A stretch of 38,631 bases of DNA from Blastocladiella britannica (lineage: Eukaryota > Blastocladiomycota > Blastocladiomycetes > Blastocladiales > Blastocladiaceae). Made by a program: the position numbers and the translations under genes. The stretch covers positions 1 through 38,631 of the forward strand of contig MU624628.1 in assembly GCA_025349905.2 (NCBI GenBank). Reading direction: 5' to 3'. Within the stretch, counting starts at the first letter, position 1, and each line of letters opens with the position of its first letter. Below, in pieces: positions 10,223-22,246 of the stretch. The notes under the pieces were generated by a model, which worked only from the letters and a program-made list of their open reading frames with translations, searched no databases and had not been told where the DNA came from.

Positions 10223-13200
10223 ATGCCTCCTAAACGCCGGCGCAGTACCAACCGTGGTGCCCATTCAGCAAACGCCGCGTCGCCACCGGTCGGTAGTGGT
10301 CAACGTGGTCGTGGTGGTCATGGTCGTGGCCTTGCAAGTGACGATACGCCAATGAAGCGCAGCAGCAGCGCTCGGGGAGGGTCGTCGTTTGGTGGGCGCG
10401 ATGCCACTGGCATGGCCACACCCCCAGCTCGGACCCAGCAGCAACGGCACCGGGCAGGTGGGCTTGGTATCGAGTCGCCACTGACGGGTGACCGGGGTGC
10501 GGACTGTGACGGAGATAACGACCAAGACGCTGCTCACTCATCGTCAGCTACTTCTGCCGCGATGGGGGTGGCGGATCGCGCTGCTGTTGTCGAGGTATGC
10601 TTCTCTTTACTCTTTCAACGCTGTATAATCATACTCAGGCTCGCGGCCGTATACCATTCACTAGCTGCCGTCGCCCACCGCCTCTCAGATTGAGATCGCC
10701 TCTCAGATTGAGATCACCTCGTCTGCATCGGCCGGCCCCTCGTCGCCTCTCGTTTCTGCGCCAACCACTACGACTTCATCGACGCTAGGCGATCACTTGT
10801 CGCCGCCAACCAAGCGCCGCCGCCTGCGCTCGCCCTTCACCGCTATTGTATCGCGCCGGTCCCTGTCTTCTACCTCTACGGCCGCCGTGTTCGCTTATAC
10901 TTCCGGTAAAGAGAGGCGCTCATTTTTATTCATTCGGAAAATGACTCGTGCTGATTTTTCCTTTTTGGTTTGACAGACAACGACGACGCTATGGACACGA
11001 CACCTCCTGCGACTCCGCTGCCCGCTGCAGTGACGACCTCGACGACGACTGACGCTTCTTCTGCACCGGACACCACCGGTACTCCTTCTTATTCCTGTTT
11101 ATATTTTCTGAAATCTCATTCCAATCCCAACTCAGTTGACGCACCTGCCGCGAATGCGAGCCCACCGCCGCCCCCACCTCCGCAACCGCAACCGCAATCT
11201 CAGCTGCAAGAGCTGCAGCAGCAACAGCAGGACTCGGCGTCCCAACTGGCAGCGCTCATGGAACGCGCGTCGGCGCTCTTTGGCACCGCCTCGCAGGGCG
11301 ATCTAGACGCGATGCTTGCTCAGGTCATGCCGCAGCCTTCTTCCTCCTCTTCCTCGTCTGCTGCTACTGCTGCTGCTGCCGGAGGAGCCACGTCTCAGTC
11401 GCAAGCAACCGGCGACACGACCAACGCCGCCCGCTTCTCCGCGATCCAAGCGCTCATGGAACGCGCCATGTCCGGCGGCCTTTCTGGAGGCGACAACGCG
11501 ACCGCAGCTGCACGGACATTTGGGTCGTTTGGGGCCGCGGCAGCAGCGGCGGCCGCCAGCAGCTCGTCAAGCGTGGTCACGGCACTCACCACCGAGTTCA
11601 AGGAGTACGTGGCCACGCTGTCGGACCCGTCGGCGGTGTTTGACGTCAATCCGGGCGACCACCAGACGCGCATGATGTCGGCGCTCGAGGGCGTGGGCAG
11701 CGCATTGCTGATGAACGCCGAAGAGACGCTGGGAATGGTCGCTATGCACTCTGCTCGGGAGTACCGATCGACGGCCCAGGCTCAGTCGCCGGGAGGAAGT
11801 GCTGGACCGGCGGCTTCGGATAGCGAGGCGCCCGATGAGGATGAGGATGAGGACGATGAAGAGACAACTCCTACGGCAGCTACTCCAGCAAGTCCGACGT
11901 CGACAGCACCACAAGAACAGGCGCCCTTCTTTCCGGCACCCCGACACGTCCTCGACCACCTGACCCAACGGCTGGCGCTGCTGACGGCGCCGCTGGACCC
12001 GACCGATCTCACGGCCGAAGTGGTGCACGCCAATCTCGGGCCGGTGGTGGTACCCCTGGCGGTGCGCGCGCTCAAGGCGCTCTTGGACGCGTACCCGAGC
12101 GGCGCCGCTTCCCTGGTCCTGCGGGCCAAAGTACCCCAGGCATTGGCACGAGTGCTGCGCGACGTGGAATACGTGCAGGACGCCGACACGGTGGTGGACG
12201 TGCTGCACCGCATGGTGGTGGTCCCCACCAATGCCAACCGGGCACTGACAATGGATGGCGGTGGTCCCTCACTGGTGGCCGCGGTCGTGGACGCGGGGAC
12301 CGTTCCGGCGGCGCTGCAGTACTTGGACTTTTTCCCCATCAACACTCAGCGCCGCGTCGTGCAGGCGGTGGCGGCAATGGCGGCGACGCGCGCGGGAGCC
12401 GCCGCGGTGCTCACGGACCCGCCCGTGCGCGCCGCCGTGGTCGGCATGATCGCTGAGTCGGCCGACACCCAGCTGCAAGCGGCCGCCGCACAGGCGATTG
12501 GCGCGGCCGTGCGCGCGGTGGCCGACCCGGAAGCGGCGCTGCTGCGTTCCCCCGGAGACTCCACGCCTCGTGGGACGGTGTTGGCCACGCTGGTCGCGCG
12601 CGTGCGCTCCGATACATCCAGCGCCGCCACGCTGCGAGTCGCGTGTGCGCGGTCGCGGCCCGTGGCACGCGCGCTCGTCGACCAGTACGACGCCATGGAC
12701 GCGGTGCTTGCCCTGCACGGCGACGAGAATGCGCCGCCGCCGCCACTCAACGCCCAGCACGTGGCGCTGCTGACGGCGCTGGTGGACGCCGAGCTCGACG
12801 CGGCCGGCGACGGCGGGTCGGGACACACGCAGCCGTCGGTCGCGGACGTGGACCGCGCCGCCCGCCTGGTGCGGTGCTTGTTGGAAATGCCGGACGATAC
12901 GAGCGCCGTACTTCAACAACAGCAGCAACAGCCGCAGCACCCGTACGGCCAGCGGATCTCGATGCTTGCGCGCGCAAACGCTGCTTCTGCAGCTCCTCCA
13001 ATTGCGGCTACCGTGTGGTCGCTGCTGCACCACGTCCTGGAACGCGCTTCGCGGTCGCCTGTGGCCGCGCTCGAACTTATCACGCCCGCGGTCATTGACA
13101 AGGTCGTGTGGGCGGTCGGGCGTGGGTCTATCCCCGCCACGCACCCGCTGCCGGTGCTGCTGTGTGGCGTTTCGCCCGAGCAGTGTCTGCGGCATGGCAT

Positions 13201-16200
13201 GAAACTGGCCGATGTTTCCATTGCCGAGGATGTCGATGGCTGGATGGATACTGACGAAAAAGAAGAGGAGGAAAAGAAAGAAGAGGCGGATACCCAGGAC
13301 CTGGCGGCAACAGCCATGGACGTTGACCCGCCGTCGTCGTCGCCGCCGTCGTCGTCGCCGCCGTCGTCACAAGATGCCGACAACAAGGACAACGAAAACG
13401 ACCAAGACAACAGAGATGACGACTCCAAGAAGAAGAAGCCGGTACCTCCGCCGCCGCGATCGGTTCTCCTCGATGTTCCCCCGTCCGACCCACCACACGT
13501 GCTCGCCACGCGCGCCATGCGCGACCTGACGCCATGGGAAATGATGCATCTGCCATGGCTGCGTCCTTCCACCATCGCCACCACCAATGCACGCTCTCCG
13601 ATTCCCGCCAACATGTCTGCCGAGGATGCGGCCGTCGCCCAGGCTCACTTGCACGCGCTCATGGCCCGGTACGTGTGCGAGCTGCCGCTGGTGATGGACC
13701 CGCGGGTGCTGGGTGCCGTGCGACGCAGCGGTGGGACTGGTGGTGGCGCCACGGGCGAGATGGAGCCTGCTCCGGAACTGCTGCTCACGACCGTCAAGCT
13801 GCATGTGCAAGTCCCCGTTGCTGCAGCTGCTGCGCCTTCCCTGGCGGCAGCGGTGACAGCGGCAGCGGTTGAGGCGGCAGAAGTGCCTGGGCTGTTCCCT
13901 AGCAGTGATCCGGAAGACGGCGAGAGTGAGGACGACGACGAGCATGACGACGATGATGAGAATGTGGTGGTGGCTACGTCCAGCGATCACGACGACGATG
14001 ACGATGACGATGAGGAGGACGAGGATCACAGCAGCGACGAGGATGAGAGAGGGGATGACCAAGAGGATAACCATGGCGACGACCTGCCCGTCCAAGAAAT
14101 CGTGTCGCCCGTCACTGGCACGTTCTCCATGGACGAGGAGATGGACGTGGACGAGCCTGCACCTGCGCCCGCTTTGGCGTCCTCCTCGCCACCGCCGCCG
14201 GCGCCGCCGCCACCCGCCACAGCCGCAGCTGCCACACCGCCCACAACACCAGCACCACCACCACCAGAAACTGCAGCACCCGTTGCCGAGTTCACCGACG
14301 CGCACTGCAACGCGCAGGCCATCACGCCGGTAGCGGCACTGCTCAAGTCGTTCCAGCTGGACCCGACCAAGTACGCGGTGGTCCTGGACGGCCGCCGGCT
14401 CAACAACAAGGACGCCGTCTTCCGGCCACTGTGGCGGTTCCTCCAGCGCCAGCGCCGCAACGGGGTGGCTATCAGCAACGCTGGGTCGTCGTCCCAGATC
14501 CAGTCACAGTCACAGTCACAGTCCCAGCCCCAGCCCCAGGCGCTACAAACGCAACTGGTGCCCGCACAAGTGTTCCGAACCCTGTTCCATTTGCAAATCC
14601 TTCCCATGGAGCTCGTGCCAGAAGGAGCTGGCGACGAGGACGACGACGACCGTGCAGCCGACCCATTGCCCGAGACCATGCGCGCGCTGCTGCACACGGC
14701 CGCGGACTTGCACGCGCGGTTCCCCGACACGGTCGCGCAGCCGTGTGCGGCGCTGGTGCGCCACGTGCAGCTGCAAATGGGCCAGCTGCTGATGGCATCG
14801 ACTAAGGCGCAGCCGGCGTGGCTCGACTTTTTGTTGCTTGGCGACCAAGTCACAGTCGCCACGCCAGACAGCGATAGTGCCATCGCTGCGCCACAACCCT
14901 CTGCTGCAGCAGCACCAACAGCGGTGCCATGGCGGTACTTGCTGCCGTTCGCAGTCCGCCGCGACTACTACGTCCAGCACTACTTGGGTTACGCGCGGTG
15001 CTTGATCCGACTGGCCCCCTCGGCGTCGCGCATGGGCAACATCATGCGCCAAAAAGTGCGGCTGGACCGCGCCAAGGTGCTTTCGGCGGCGGGTGTCCTG
15101 CTCAACCTGTTCAGCCACGAGTACTCGCTGCTCGAGTTCCAGTATCGCGACGAGGTCGGCACGGGACAGGGCCCCACGCTCGAATTTTACAACTTGGTGG
15201 TGGCCGCGGCCGAAGCATCGTTCCCGACGTTGTGGAACTCGGGCGCTAAGCCGTACCTGATGCCCCGCGGCGGCGCGGTCTCGGCCCAAGAGTGGGCGGC
15301 GGTGCAAGCCGACCACGCGCACGAGTTGACGCGACGCGAGCAGCGGCAGCGACACGCCGACAGTGCCGCGTCGGCGTTGCTCCAGCCACCCCCGACATCA
15401 GCTGCGCATGAAACGGCAACAGCCAAGTCGGTCGAGTCGGGAGCGGCGGTGCTGCGGGTCTTGGGACAGCTGATGGCCAAAGCGGTGCTGGACGACCGCG
15501 TGGTCGACATTCCGTTCCACCCGCGGTTCCTGGCACTGGTGTTTGACCCGCGCATTGATGCCGCGGATTCGGGCATTCCGCCAGCGACCCTCGCCGACGT
15601 GGCCGACGTGGACTCGGCGCTGGCCAAGTCGCTGCAGTCCATGCTCGACACGCCCGACCCGGCCGGCCTGCACGTGCACTTTGAGTTTGACGGGCACGAT
15701 CTGATCGATAACGGCAGCGACGTGCAAGTGGTCACGCGCGCCGACGCACAGCGGTACGTTTCTCTGGTCAGCGACCTAGTGGCCGGCGCCACGGGCCAGC
15801 AGCACGCGGCGCGCGCCGTCCGAACCGGGTTCGAATGGGTCCTCCCCGCGGGCCCATTTGCAACGCTGTTCACGACCGCCGAGCTCGCGGCGATCTTCTC
15901 AGGATCGGCCGCACATGACGACGAGCAATGGACGCGCGCGGCGCTCGTGGACCGCGGGGGTTTACGCGCCGACCACGGGTACTCGCTCGGCTCGCGCGTG
16001 GTGTGCGACCTCGTTGACTGGATGTGTACGTTACCCGCCACTGACCGCCGCGCGTTCCTCACGTTCTTGACGGGCGCGCCACGATTGCCGATTGGCGGGT
16101 GGACGAAATTGAACCCACCATTTACGGTCGTGCAGCGGTCGGCACCCGCGCCCGACCAGTTCTTGCCGTCGGTCATGACGTGCGCGAATTACCTCAAAAT

Positions 16201-16285
16201 GCCCATGTACTCGAGCCGCGCGATCTTGGAGGAACGGATGCGGGTCGCGATCGGGGATGGGTTGGGCAGCTTCCATTTGTCGTGA
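10223..16285 (+). CDS. UFD4: HECT E3 ubiquitin ligase, UFD4/TRIP12 type
   Basis: E3 ligase of the ubiquitin-fusion-degradation/N-degron pathway, which accepts ubiquitin on its own Cys and elongates chains on substrates. Exons are 10223-10594, 10665-10905, 10977-11078 and 11136-16285 (introns 70, 71, 57 nt), giving 1954 aa. The first two exons encode a basic, disordered N-terminus (MPPKRRRSTN; later PPTKRRRLRS, an NLS-like patch). An armadillo-like helical region spans about 450-920 (AARTTAVQA-type helices such as LDHLTQRLALL). Long acidic, Pro-rich and Gln-rich linkers follow. The HECT domain covers about 1540-1954, with LLEFQYRDEVGTGQGPTLEF and the terminal lobe LNPPFTVV, PSVMTCANYLKMP and GSFHLS. 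Catalytic Cys1921 is 33 residues from the end, as in UFD4 and TRIP12. The third intron is 57 nt without a stop, so retention would add 19 residues; its splicing is probable, not certain. No WWE domain is evident. Confidence 0.93.
10681..10716 (+). repeat. 18-bp tandem duplication in HECT exon 2
   Basis: Two copies of CCTCTCAGATTGAGATC plus a variable base, in frame, encode a repeated A-S-Q-I-E-I hexapeptide in the disordered N-terminal region of the HECT ligase. The near identity suggests a recent duplication. Confidence 0.8.
14501..14536 (+). repeat. CAGTCA/CAGCCC hexanucleotide repeat in the HECT gene
   Basis: Three CAGTCA units followed by related CAGTCC and CAGCCC units encode a Q-S/Q-P dipeptide run in the linker before the HECT domain. 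It is a low-complexity, slippage-prone tract inside the coding exon. Confidence 0.8.
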
Positions 16286-16493
16286 TCCTTTTGTAAAAAA
16301 AAGCAGGGAGAATGAATTTTTCCACATTTCCAAAAAGAACTGCAACCACGTTGCCCCTCTCCCTCCGAGTCCGATCCGCGAGAAGTGAGAGAGAGGGAAC
16401 GAAAGAAAAAAAAAAGTGTGTGTGTGTTGGACAAAAAAGTGAATGAGAGGAAATAAACAATGGTCGTAGATCGATCGCGATGACCAACCACAT
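16286..16493. other. Convergent 3' intergenic region, HECT and kinase
   Basis: A 208-nt spacer shared by two converging 3' ends. It contains A-runs, a short (TG)n run (gtgtgtgtgtt near 16416-16426) and AATAAA at 16452-16457, 167 nt past the HECT stop, a plausible polyadenylation signal for the HECT gene. No coding content is seen. Confidence 0.5.
16452..16457 (+). terminator. Candidate polyadenylation signal (HECT gene)
   Basis: AATAAA hexamer downstream of the HECT stop. If used, the HECT transcript would overlap the 3' end of the opposing kinase gene. Confidence 0.4.
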
Positions 16494-19400
16494 TCAGCGA
16501 GCGGACCGCGGTGCCGCCCCTGCTGCTCCAGCTCCAGTCGACGACGACGACGACGAATTTGATGACGATCCGCCCTTGGACGATCCAAACAGCCGCGAGT
16601 ACCATGGCCGGGACTTGCGGCCCGTAGAAGACGACACAGGCATGCCATGTGCTGCCGGAGGCATCATCAGCCCCCCAGCACCGCCTCCGCCGGTGGACGC
16701 GTACGTGGTAGCGGGCCCGTCGCCCGACGACTCGGCGGACGACGCCACCGCGGTCGCGGCCGCCGATGTCGCCGGGCTCACATCGCCGCCGTTGCCGGTG
16801 CCACCGGTGGGGAGCGGCAAGAACCCTTCGGCCGCCGTCACCGCCGACCGCGTCGACCGGCCGGACGCCGTGGACCCGATCGGGCCGCGCCGCGGCACTG
16901 CCGCTGCTCCCGCTCCTGCTCCAGGTCCGGTCGGACCCGACTGCTGCTGCTGCGATGCCAAGTTGGTTGCCGACTTGGAGTAAGCGGGCGACCCGAAGGG
17001 CCACCAGCTACCCGTGGCGGTCGTAGGGGTCGTCGGCGTGGGTGGTGGAGCACCAGTACCGTGCCCGTTGCGCATACGCAGCGGCGCCGGGACCGACGTC
17101 GGCGGAGACATGCCAGGATCGGTGCCACCGCCAGAGCGCATGGCCGCGGGGCTCGGCGGAACCGCGGGCGGCGCGTCAGAGAACGCCGGGGGCGGCGGCA
17201 GACGCATGGCGGCGGCGGCGGCACGCTCGTCGGCCATTTGAACGTGAGCGGCGGCCATGGTCGCGAGCTGAACGGCGGTTTGTGCCGCGGACAGTGGACG
17301 AGGTGTTGATTGCTGTTGCTGGTGCTGAGGTGTGGCAGCAGCGCCAGAAGGCATGGGCGGTGCCGGCGGCAAGATGTGTGCGACGGCGCGCGCGGCCGCC
17401 ACCGACGCGGCTATCGGGTGATGCAGTGCCGGTGCACCTGCGGCCGCCTGTTGCTGTTGCGGGCGTTGCTGGCGCTGCATGTTGGGCGAATGAATCGCCG
17501 GCGCCGACCCGCGCCGCGGCGTGGTGGGCGGCAACGGTATCTGGGTCGCTGGCGACGCATCGGTAGATCCGCTGGCAGTGTGCCCGGGCGCCGGCGTCAC
17601 GTACTCAAACGTAGGCGCGACTCCGCCGGCCATCATGAGCGCCGCGGTTTCCACGACGGATGTGCGGCGCGCAGTGGACCCGGACGACCGCGACCGGCTG
17701 TGGGACCGGCGCACCACACCCGTATCACCGCTCGAGGCACCTCGGGACGGCGACGACGCGGCGGGGACGCCGTGGTACGCGCGCTGCCCGCCGTTGGGAA
17801 CCGAAATGCCGTATTGCGCAAGGGCTGGGACCGACGCGTTGAATGTGCGCAGCCGGCGCGCGAGCTCGTGCCGCCGCACCGTCATTTCGTCGTCAGCCGC
17901 TCCGTAAAACCCAGGCGCTGACTCGGACGCGGTACCGCCGACCCAGGGCCCCGCGGCAGCCACAGCCGCTGCCGCGGTTGCGCTGCCAGGAGCCGTGCGA
18001 GCGGTCCCAGCGCGCGGGCGGCCGTACCCAGCAGCAATGGCGTCCACGGCAGTGGCGGGCGACGACAGTGACCGGCGTCGGTCCGTCGATGTCGGCGCAC
18101 CGAGCGTCCCCGCGACGGCCGGCGGCGACGCCACCAGCCCCTCAGCCTCGGCCAGCAACACGCCGTCGTCGACCATGACCACGGTGCCGTCGGTCAAGTC
18201 CGGCACGCCCGCGGCCACCAGCGCGTCCTCGGGCGGATCCGAGTACGCCGCGGGCGCGTGCGCGCCGTACCCGGCGTTGGTCCATGCGTCGTGGTCAAGC
18301 ACGTGCAAGTTGCGGCGGCGGCGCGGATCCGTCACCATCATCCGGTGGAACGTGCGCCGTAAGTCCGGCGATACGTGTGGAGGCACCGCGAACCGCCCAC
18401 GCACCACGATTTCTTTCAGTGTCGGCAAGTCCTTGGCCGAGAACGGGTGCATGCCCGTGGTCATTTCAAACAGCACCACGCCCAGCGACCACACGTCCAC
18501 CTCGGGCCCAACGTACTCGGCGCCCAGCGCGATTTCGGGCGAAAAGTAACCCGGGGAACCCACCGCCGTGTGCCGGTACTCTTGCGGATCAAACGACGAT
18601 CCAAGGCCAAAGTCGACGAGCTATTCATCATGAATGAGGGATGGGTCCCTTTATGGACAAGAAAAAAAAATGAGTGAATAATACCTTGACCAACCACCCA
18701 CCGCTCTCGGCAATCTCCTGCTCCATCCACGACCGGCCCGAGCACGGATCGCGCACCATCTCGTACTGGTCCTCGCCCACGGGGGACGCAACAATGGCGC
18801 TGCGGAACTTGAGCCGATACGACCGCGTCAGTTCCAGGCGGCGAGGCCAGTGGCGGGGGGTTGCGGGACTCCGGCCGTTGGCGCTACTGGATCCAGCACC
18901 ACCATTGTACTGCACGGCGGGTTCTGATCCGCGGCGGGGAGAATGGGGTGGCTGTTGTTGCTGTTGCTGCATATTGTCAGAGGGAAGGTGATGGGAGCTG
19001 CCGCCGGACAAGGTCATGGACGACGATGCTTGTGGCGGTGGAGAGTACACGGGCGTCGGCGGCTGGGCCAGGATCAGCATCACATTGCCCATTTTGAGGT
19101 CGCGGTGCCTATTTAACTCCATTGGTTTGTGAATGAAAAGTGACGAAGAAGGATATAAAAGAAAATTACATACACGACGCCCCGCGCATGGCAAAAGCTG
19201 GTGGCCGACACGAGCTGGCGGAACAGGCCACGGGCCACGCCCTCCGAGAGCCGGATCGACTCAAAGACAAAGTCGTGCAGATTGATCCCAGCAATATACT
19301 CGAGCAGTAAGATGGTGGAGCTCGGAGTCTCGAATGCCTGGTGCAGCGTGACCAAGTTCGGGTGTCCACGCAGCGTGGCCGGTTCGACCGAGTCGTCATC

Positions 19401-20039
19401 ATCGTCGTCACTGCATTCGCTTTCATCGCTATCATTGTCCCCGTTCTCGCTGGCATCAGACGCGCACATGTGCGTTTGTTCATGGAGGGTGGCCAGCGAC
19501 TCGGAATGATGTTGCCTCCGCGAAGAGGCGATCGCCAGGTCCTCGTCGAGCGGGATCGACGGCCAGTTCCCAGGAACAACCGATCCGGACCCAGACCCGG
19601 CCGAGTCGACGCGTGGAAGTCGCGGGCGTCGTCCTCCTCCGTGCCCGTGCCCGCGCCGGTGCGCTGATGCAGCCATGGCCGTCGCTTCGGTTGGAGCAGC
19701 AGCAGCACACGGAATGTACACCTTGGCGTCCCGGAGCGCATGCAGGATCTCGATCTCGCGCCGGAGCTTGGCCATGACCCGCGGCCGGTGGTCGACTTTG
19801 GAAAGCACCTTGAACGCAAACTTGCGGCCGGACGTGCGCGACGTCACCAGGTACACTTGCGAGAACTTGCCTTTCCCCAGCACTCGCCCGACCGCGTAGT
19901 CGGCCAGCGCCTGTTGCACTTCGGCCGACGCGGTGGCGGTCACGGCGGCCAGTTGGCGGGCGGCCGACGCCGCGGCCGAGTTTGTCGGGGTTGCGGCGGT
20001 GGCTGTTGCGGCGCCGCCACGAGTGGGGCTGGTGGACAT
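16494..20039 (-). CDS. Ser/Thr protein kinase with two large catalytic-domain insertions (CAMKL-like)
   Basis: Exons are 20039-19174, 19108-18685 and 18620-16494 (introns 65 and 64 nt), giving 1138 aa. Kinase motifs are continuous across the joins: GRVLGKGKFSQVYLV (about 51-65), Lys77 in FAFKVL, alpha-C Glu95, HRDLKMGN (Asp292), DFG (433-435), GSPGYFSPEI and DVWSLGVVLFEMTTGMHPF. The last two resemble SNF1/CAMK-like kinases. Two insertions stand out. About 115 residues lie between helix C and the next strand and include an acidic DSDES/DDDDDD tract. About 120 extra residues lie between the catalytic Asp and DFG, with poly-Q and Pro/Ser sequence. The C-terminal tail of about 570 residues is low-complexity (Ala, Pro, Ser, Gln) and contains no domain I recognise. 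All catalytic residues are present, so activity is expected. Assignment to Kin1, Kin4 or Hsl1 is not possible by eye. It is head-to-head with the first Trp-rich repeat gene. Confidence 0.85.
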
Positions 20040-20507
20040 GGTTGCAAACGGTTTTGCGATGTGCGATGCAAGAGAAACGTGGAGGGAGAGATGCGATCAA
20101 GACGAGAATAGAGAAGCGTGGTTCCCTTTCAGGCCAGGAAGAGCAGCGAGTAAAGGTGTGAACAAGTGAGAGAGAGTGAGTGGAAGCGACGGGGAGGGCA
20201 ACGATCAAGCGCGGCGAGACAAGTCGGGAAACGAAAGAAAAGATGACTGCGTCGTTTGCAAATGTGTCAGCGCGCAACCATGCAAAATGCAATAGGACTC
20301 AGGGGAGCTTTGATCGTTTTACGCGCGTAATAGTAGCTGAATGGATCATTGGCCAAGTCGCGGGAAATCCAAAGGACGCCACAGTATCGAGGGTACATCA
20401 CTGCACCTAAAGAACGACGAACGGCGAGCCCAACGGCCGAGGGCGAGGAACGGAACTGCGCGCTGGAGCTACAGTGCGATCCTCTTTGAAATCGCAAAGA
20501 AAAAAAA
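20040..20507. promoter_or_regulatory. Divergent promoter region, kinase and Trp-rich repeat gene
   Basis: A 468-nt spacer between two divergent ATGs. It holds GA-rich stretches (for example gtgagagagagtgagtgg near 20166-20183) and an A-run immediately before the right-hand start codon. I see no TATA box of conviction, no RNA gene and no coding potential with family similarity. Confidence 0.45.
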
Positions 20508-22229
20508 ATGGACATTCCGCTCATTTACGACCGTATAATCCTGTTTGCGCTGCACCGGTGCTACACGCTGACCGATGGCCTTGAGCTGCTCACTGTCGTG
20601 GTCCCAACGCGTAGTGTGCTTCGTCACGCCGTCCGCAGGCTCGTGCCCCCGTCTGCACTCGCTGCATTAGGCCGGGTCGACTTGTTGTCGTGGTCGGACC
20701 ACGCGTCCTCGCAATACGTCCTCGCGAACGTTGTCTCTGCCGCCGCGGCGGCTGGCCATGTACCCGTGCTCGAGTGGGCCCGCACTGTCTATCCGGGACA
20801 TCCCACTTTCCGAACAAGGATCCATGCACTTTTCGTCACAGCCACCATGCACGCCCAGCTCGCAGTCATGGATTGGTGTGTTGACGTCGCTGGTCTAGAC
20901 CTCCGCAATAGCAGCTGCGAGTCCGCGTACCAAACCGCCACGCACATCTGCCAGCCCGCGGTTCTGCAGTGGCTCAAGGACCGCTCGCTCAAGGCCACCT
21001 GGATCTTCGACTCGGGCAGGACCGTTGACAGGAGCCGCATTTTCTCTGAACAGACGGTCGAGCGCCAGCTAGCTACCCTTGATTGGTGGAAGGCCGAGTA
21101 CGCTGCGCGGCAAGAGCCACTGTTCCCGGTCAGCACCCAATTCCCCATTGTCCTGACATGGGCCACGAAAGACGGCGGTCTATTGTTGGTGGACTGGTGG
21201 CGGCAGTATTGTGACGAGGACAAGCGCCAGTTCCAGTGGCCGTTGCTAGATGACACCTCGCTCCGTTCCCTTGTTCGATACGATTGTCTGCCCATGTGCC
21301 AGTGGTGGTGGGCACGCACGGTCGCGCAGATCGGCGTGGAACGAGCGGCCCCGCTACTGCACCAAGCCCTCCAAGACATGTGCGAGCTTGGACGAATGCG
21401 GTTCCTGGACTGGTACTGGTCCCTGACGACAGAGGGCACTACCAGTGGCAGCAGCAGCAGCAGCAGTCCGTTTACATTTTGGTCCAACTGGTACCCGCGC
21501 CGCCCGCTGGTGCTTATCAGGGTGATTGAGTGGTGGGAGGCCAAGATCAAGGCCGGTCTCGTGGACCCTTCCGCAGCCGTGTTTGCATTTGATCCCGCTC
21601 TCAACGATGACCAGTCCCGGCTCGACCGGCTCCTGAACGTGTCCCAGCAGCCGTTCACAACCGACGTGGACGCTTTGGCCTGGTGGTGGGCGCGGCGAGA
21701 CCGGTTTGGCCTGAACGGGCACGTCTCGAGTGCGACCTTGGTGGCCCTCAGTAACTCGCCATTCTGCAGCATGGACGTGCTTCAGTGGTGCCTCGACCAC
21801 TGTACGGGGCCTACGTCACTGCCGTCGCGAGAAAGGTCGACTTACATCATCATCCCCCTTGTTTCTCGCGGCCGCGTCGATATCGCCGACCAGATCGGGC
21901 AGCTCCTTTTGGCGGCACGAGACGACCCGAGCAATGTTTCCTTGTGCAAGGATTTGAATATCACCTCCTTTCCGTACGGACCTGTGCCCGTCTCTACAGT
22001 GATGGATTATGTGTGGGATATCCATTGCCATCAACAACCACACGACGAACCCCTCGCCTACTCAAGCAAGGTCCTCCTGGCATTAAGCCAGGGCCGTTTG
22101 GACGTGGCCAAGTGGTTTTATACGATGCACCTTGCGCACGGGACAGGATTTCCGTCGATGGGGGAGCTAGTTGCCGTCAAGTGCACTCCCGGAGGCGAGG
22201 TGCAGCGATGGATTGGAAGTCTCTTTTGA
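20508..22229 (+). CDS. Trp-Trp-rich degenerate ankyrin-like repeat protein (copy 1)
   Basis: Intronless, 573 aa, starting at the ATG after an A8 run. I do not recognise a named family. The protein consists of about a dozen helical repeats of roughly 35-45 residues whose second helix carries a signature around L-x-W-W: VLEWARTVY, TLDWWKAEY, LLVDWWRQY, MCQWWWART, RFLDWYWSL, VIEWWEAKI, ALAWWWARRD, VLQWCLDHC, VAKWFYTMH. The preceding helix often reads A-A-x-G-H, as in ankyrin-type arrays (SAAAAAGHVPVLEW). The N-terminal 45 residues (IYDRIILFALHRCYTLTDGL...) look like an F-box-like helical start, but that is only an impression. The second copy at 35770 shares start, length class and signature. It has no signal peptide or TM helix. 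A scaffold or F-box adaptor role would be a guess. The stop is 17 nt before the next gene's ATG. Confidence 0.8.
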   Translation: MDIPLIYDRIILFALHRCYTLTDGLELLTVVVPTRSVLRHAVRRLVPPSALAALGRVDLLSWSDHASSQYVLANVVSAAAAAGHVPVLEWARTVYPGHPTFRTRIHALFVTATMHAQLAVMDWCVDVAGLDLRNSSCESAYQTATHICQPAVLQWLKDRSLKATWIFDSGRTVDRSRIFSEQTVERQLATLDWWKAEYAARQEPLFPVSTQFPIVLTWATKDGGLLLVDWWRQYCDEDKRQFQWPLLDDTSLRSLVRYDCLPMCQWWWARTVAQIGVERAAPLLHQALQDMCELGRMRFLDWYWSLTTEGTTSGSSSSSSPFTFWSNWYPRRPLVLIRVIEWWEAKIKAGLVDPSAAVFAFDPALNDDQSRLDRLLNVSQQPFTTDVDALAWWWARRDRFGLNGHVSSATLVALSNSPFCSMDVLQWCLDHCTGPTSLPSRERSTYIIIPLVSRGRVDIADQIGQLLLAARDDPSNVSLCKDLNITSFPYGPVPVSTVMDYVWDIHCHQQPHDEPLAYSSKVLLALSQGRLDVAKWFYTMHLAHGTGFPSMGELVAVKCTPGGEVQRWIGSLF

Positions 22230-22231
22230 TC

Positions 22232-22237
22232 AATAAA
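22232..22237 (+). terminator. Polyadenylation signal inside a 17-nt intergenic gap
   Basis: AATAAA starts 3 nt after the stop codon of the Trp-rich repeat gene and lies 10 nt before the proposed SART3-like ATG. If used, cleavage would occur inside the coding part of the next gene, so the two transcripts must overlap. Confidence 0.45.
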
Positions 22238-22246
22238 ATTTTAATA

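Noticed and set aside
10597..10788. Reading frame joining HECT exon 1 to the acceptor at ...TACTCAG (about 10637)
   Set aside because: That join runs into a TAG; the acceptor at 10664 gives an open frame with an NLS-like KRRR patch and correct phase into exon 3.
15820..15845. tRNA B-box-like GGGTTCGAATGGG
   Set aside because: It lies inside the HECT coding sequence (T-G-F-E-W-V), with no cloverleaf or A box at the right distance.
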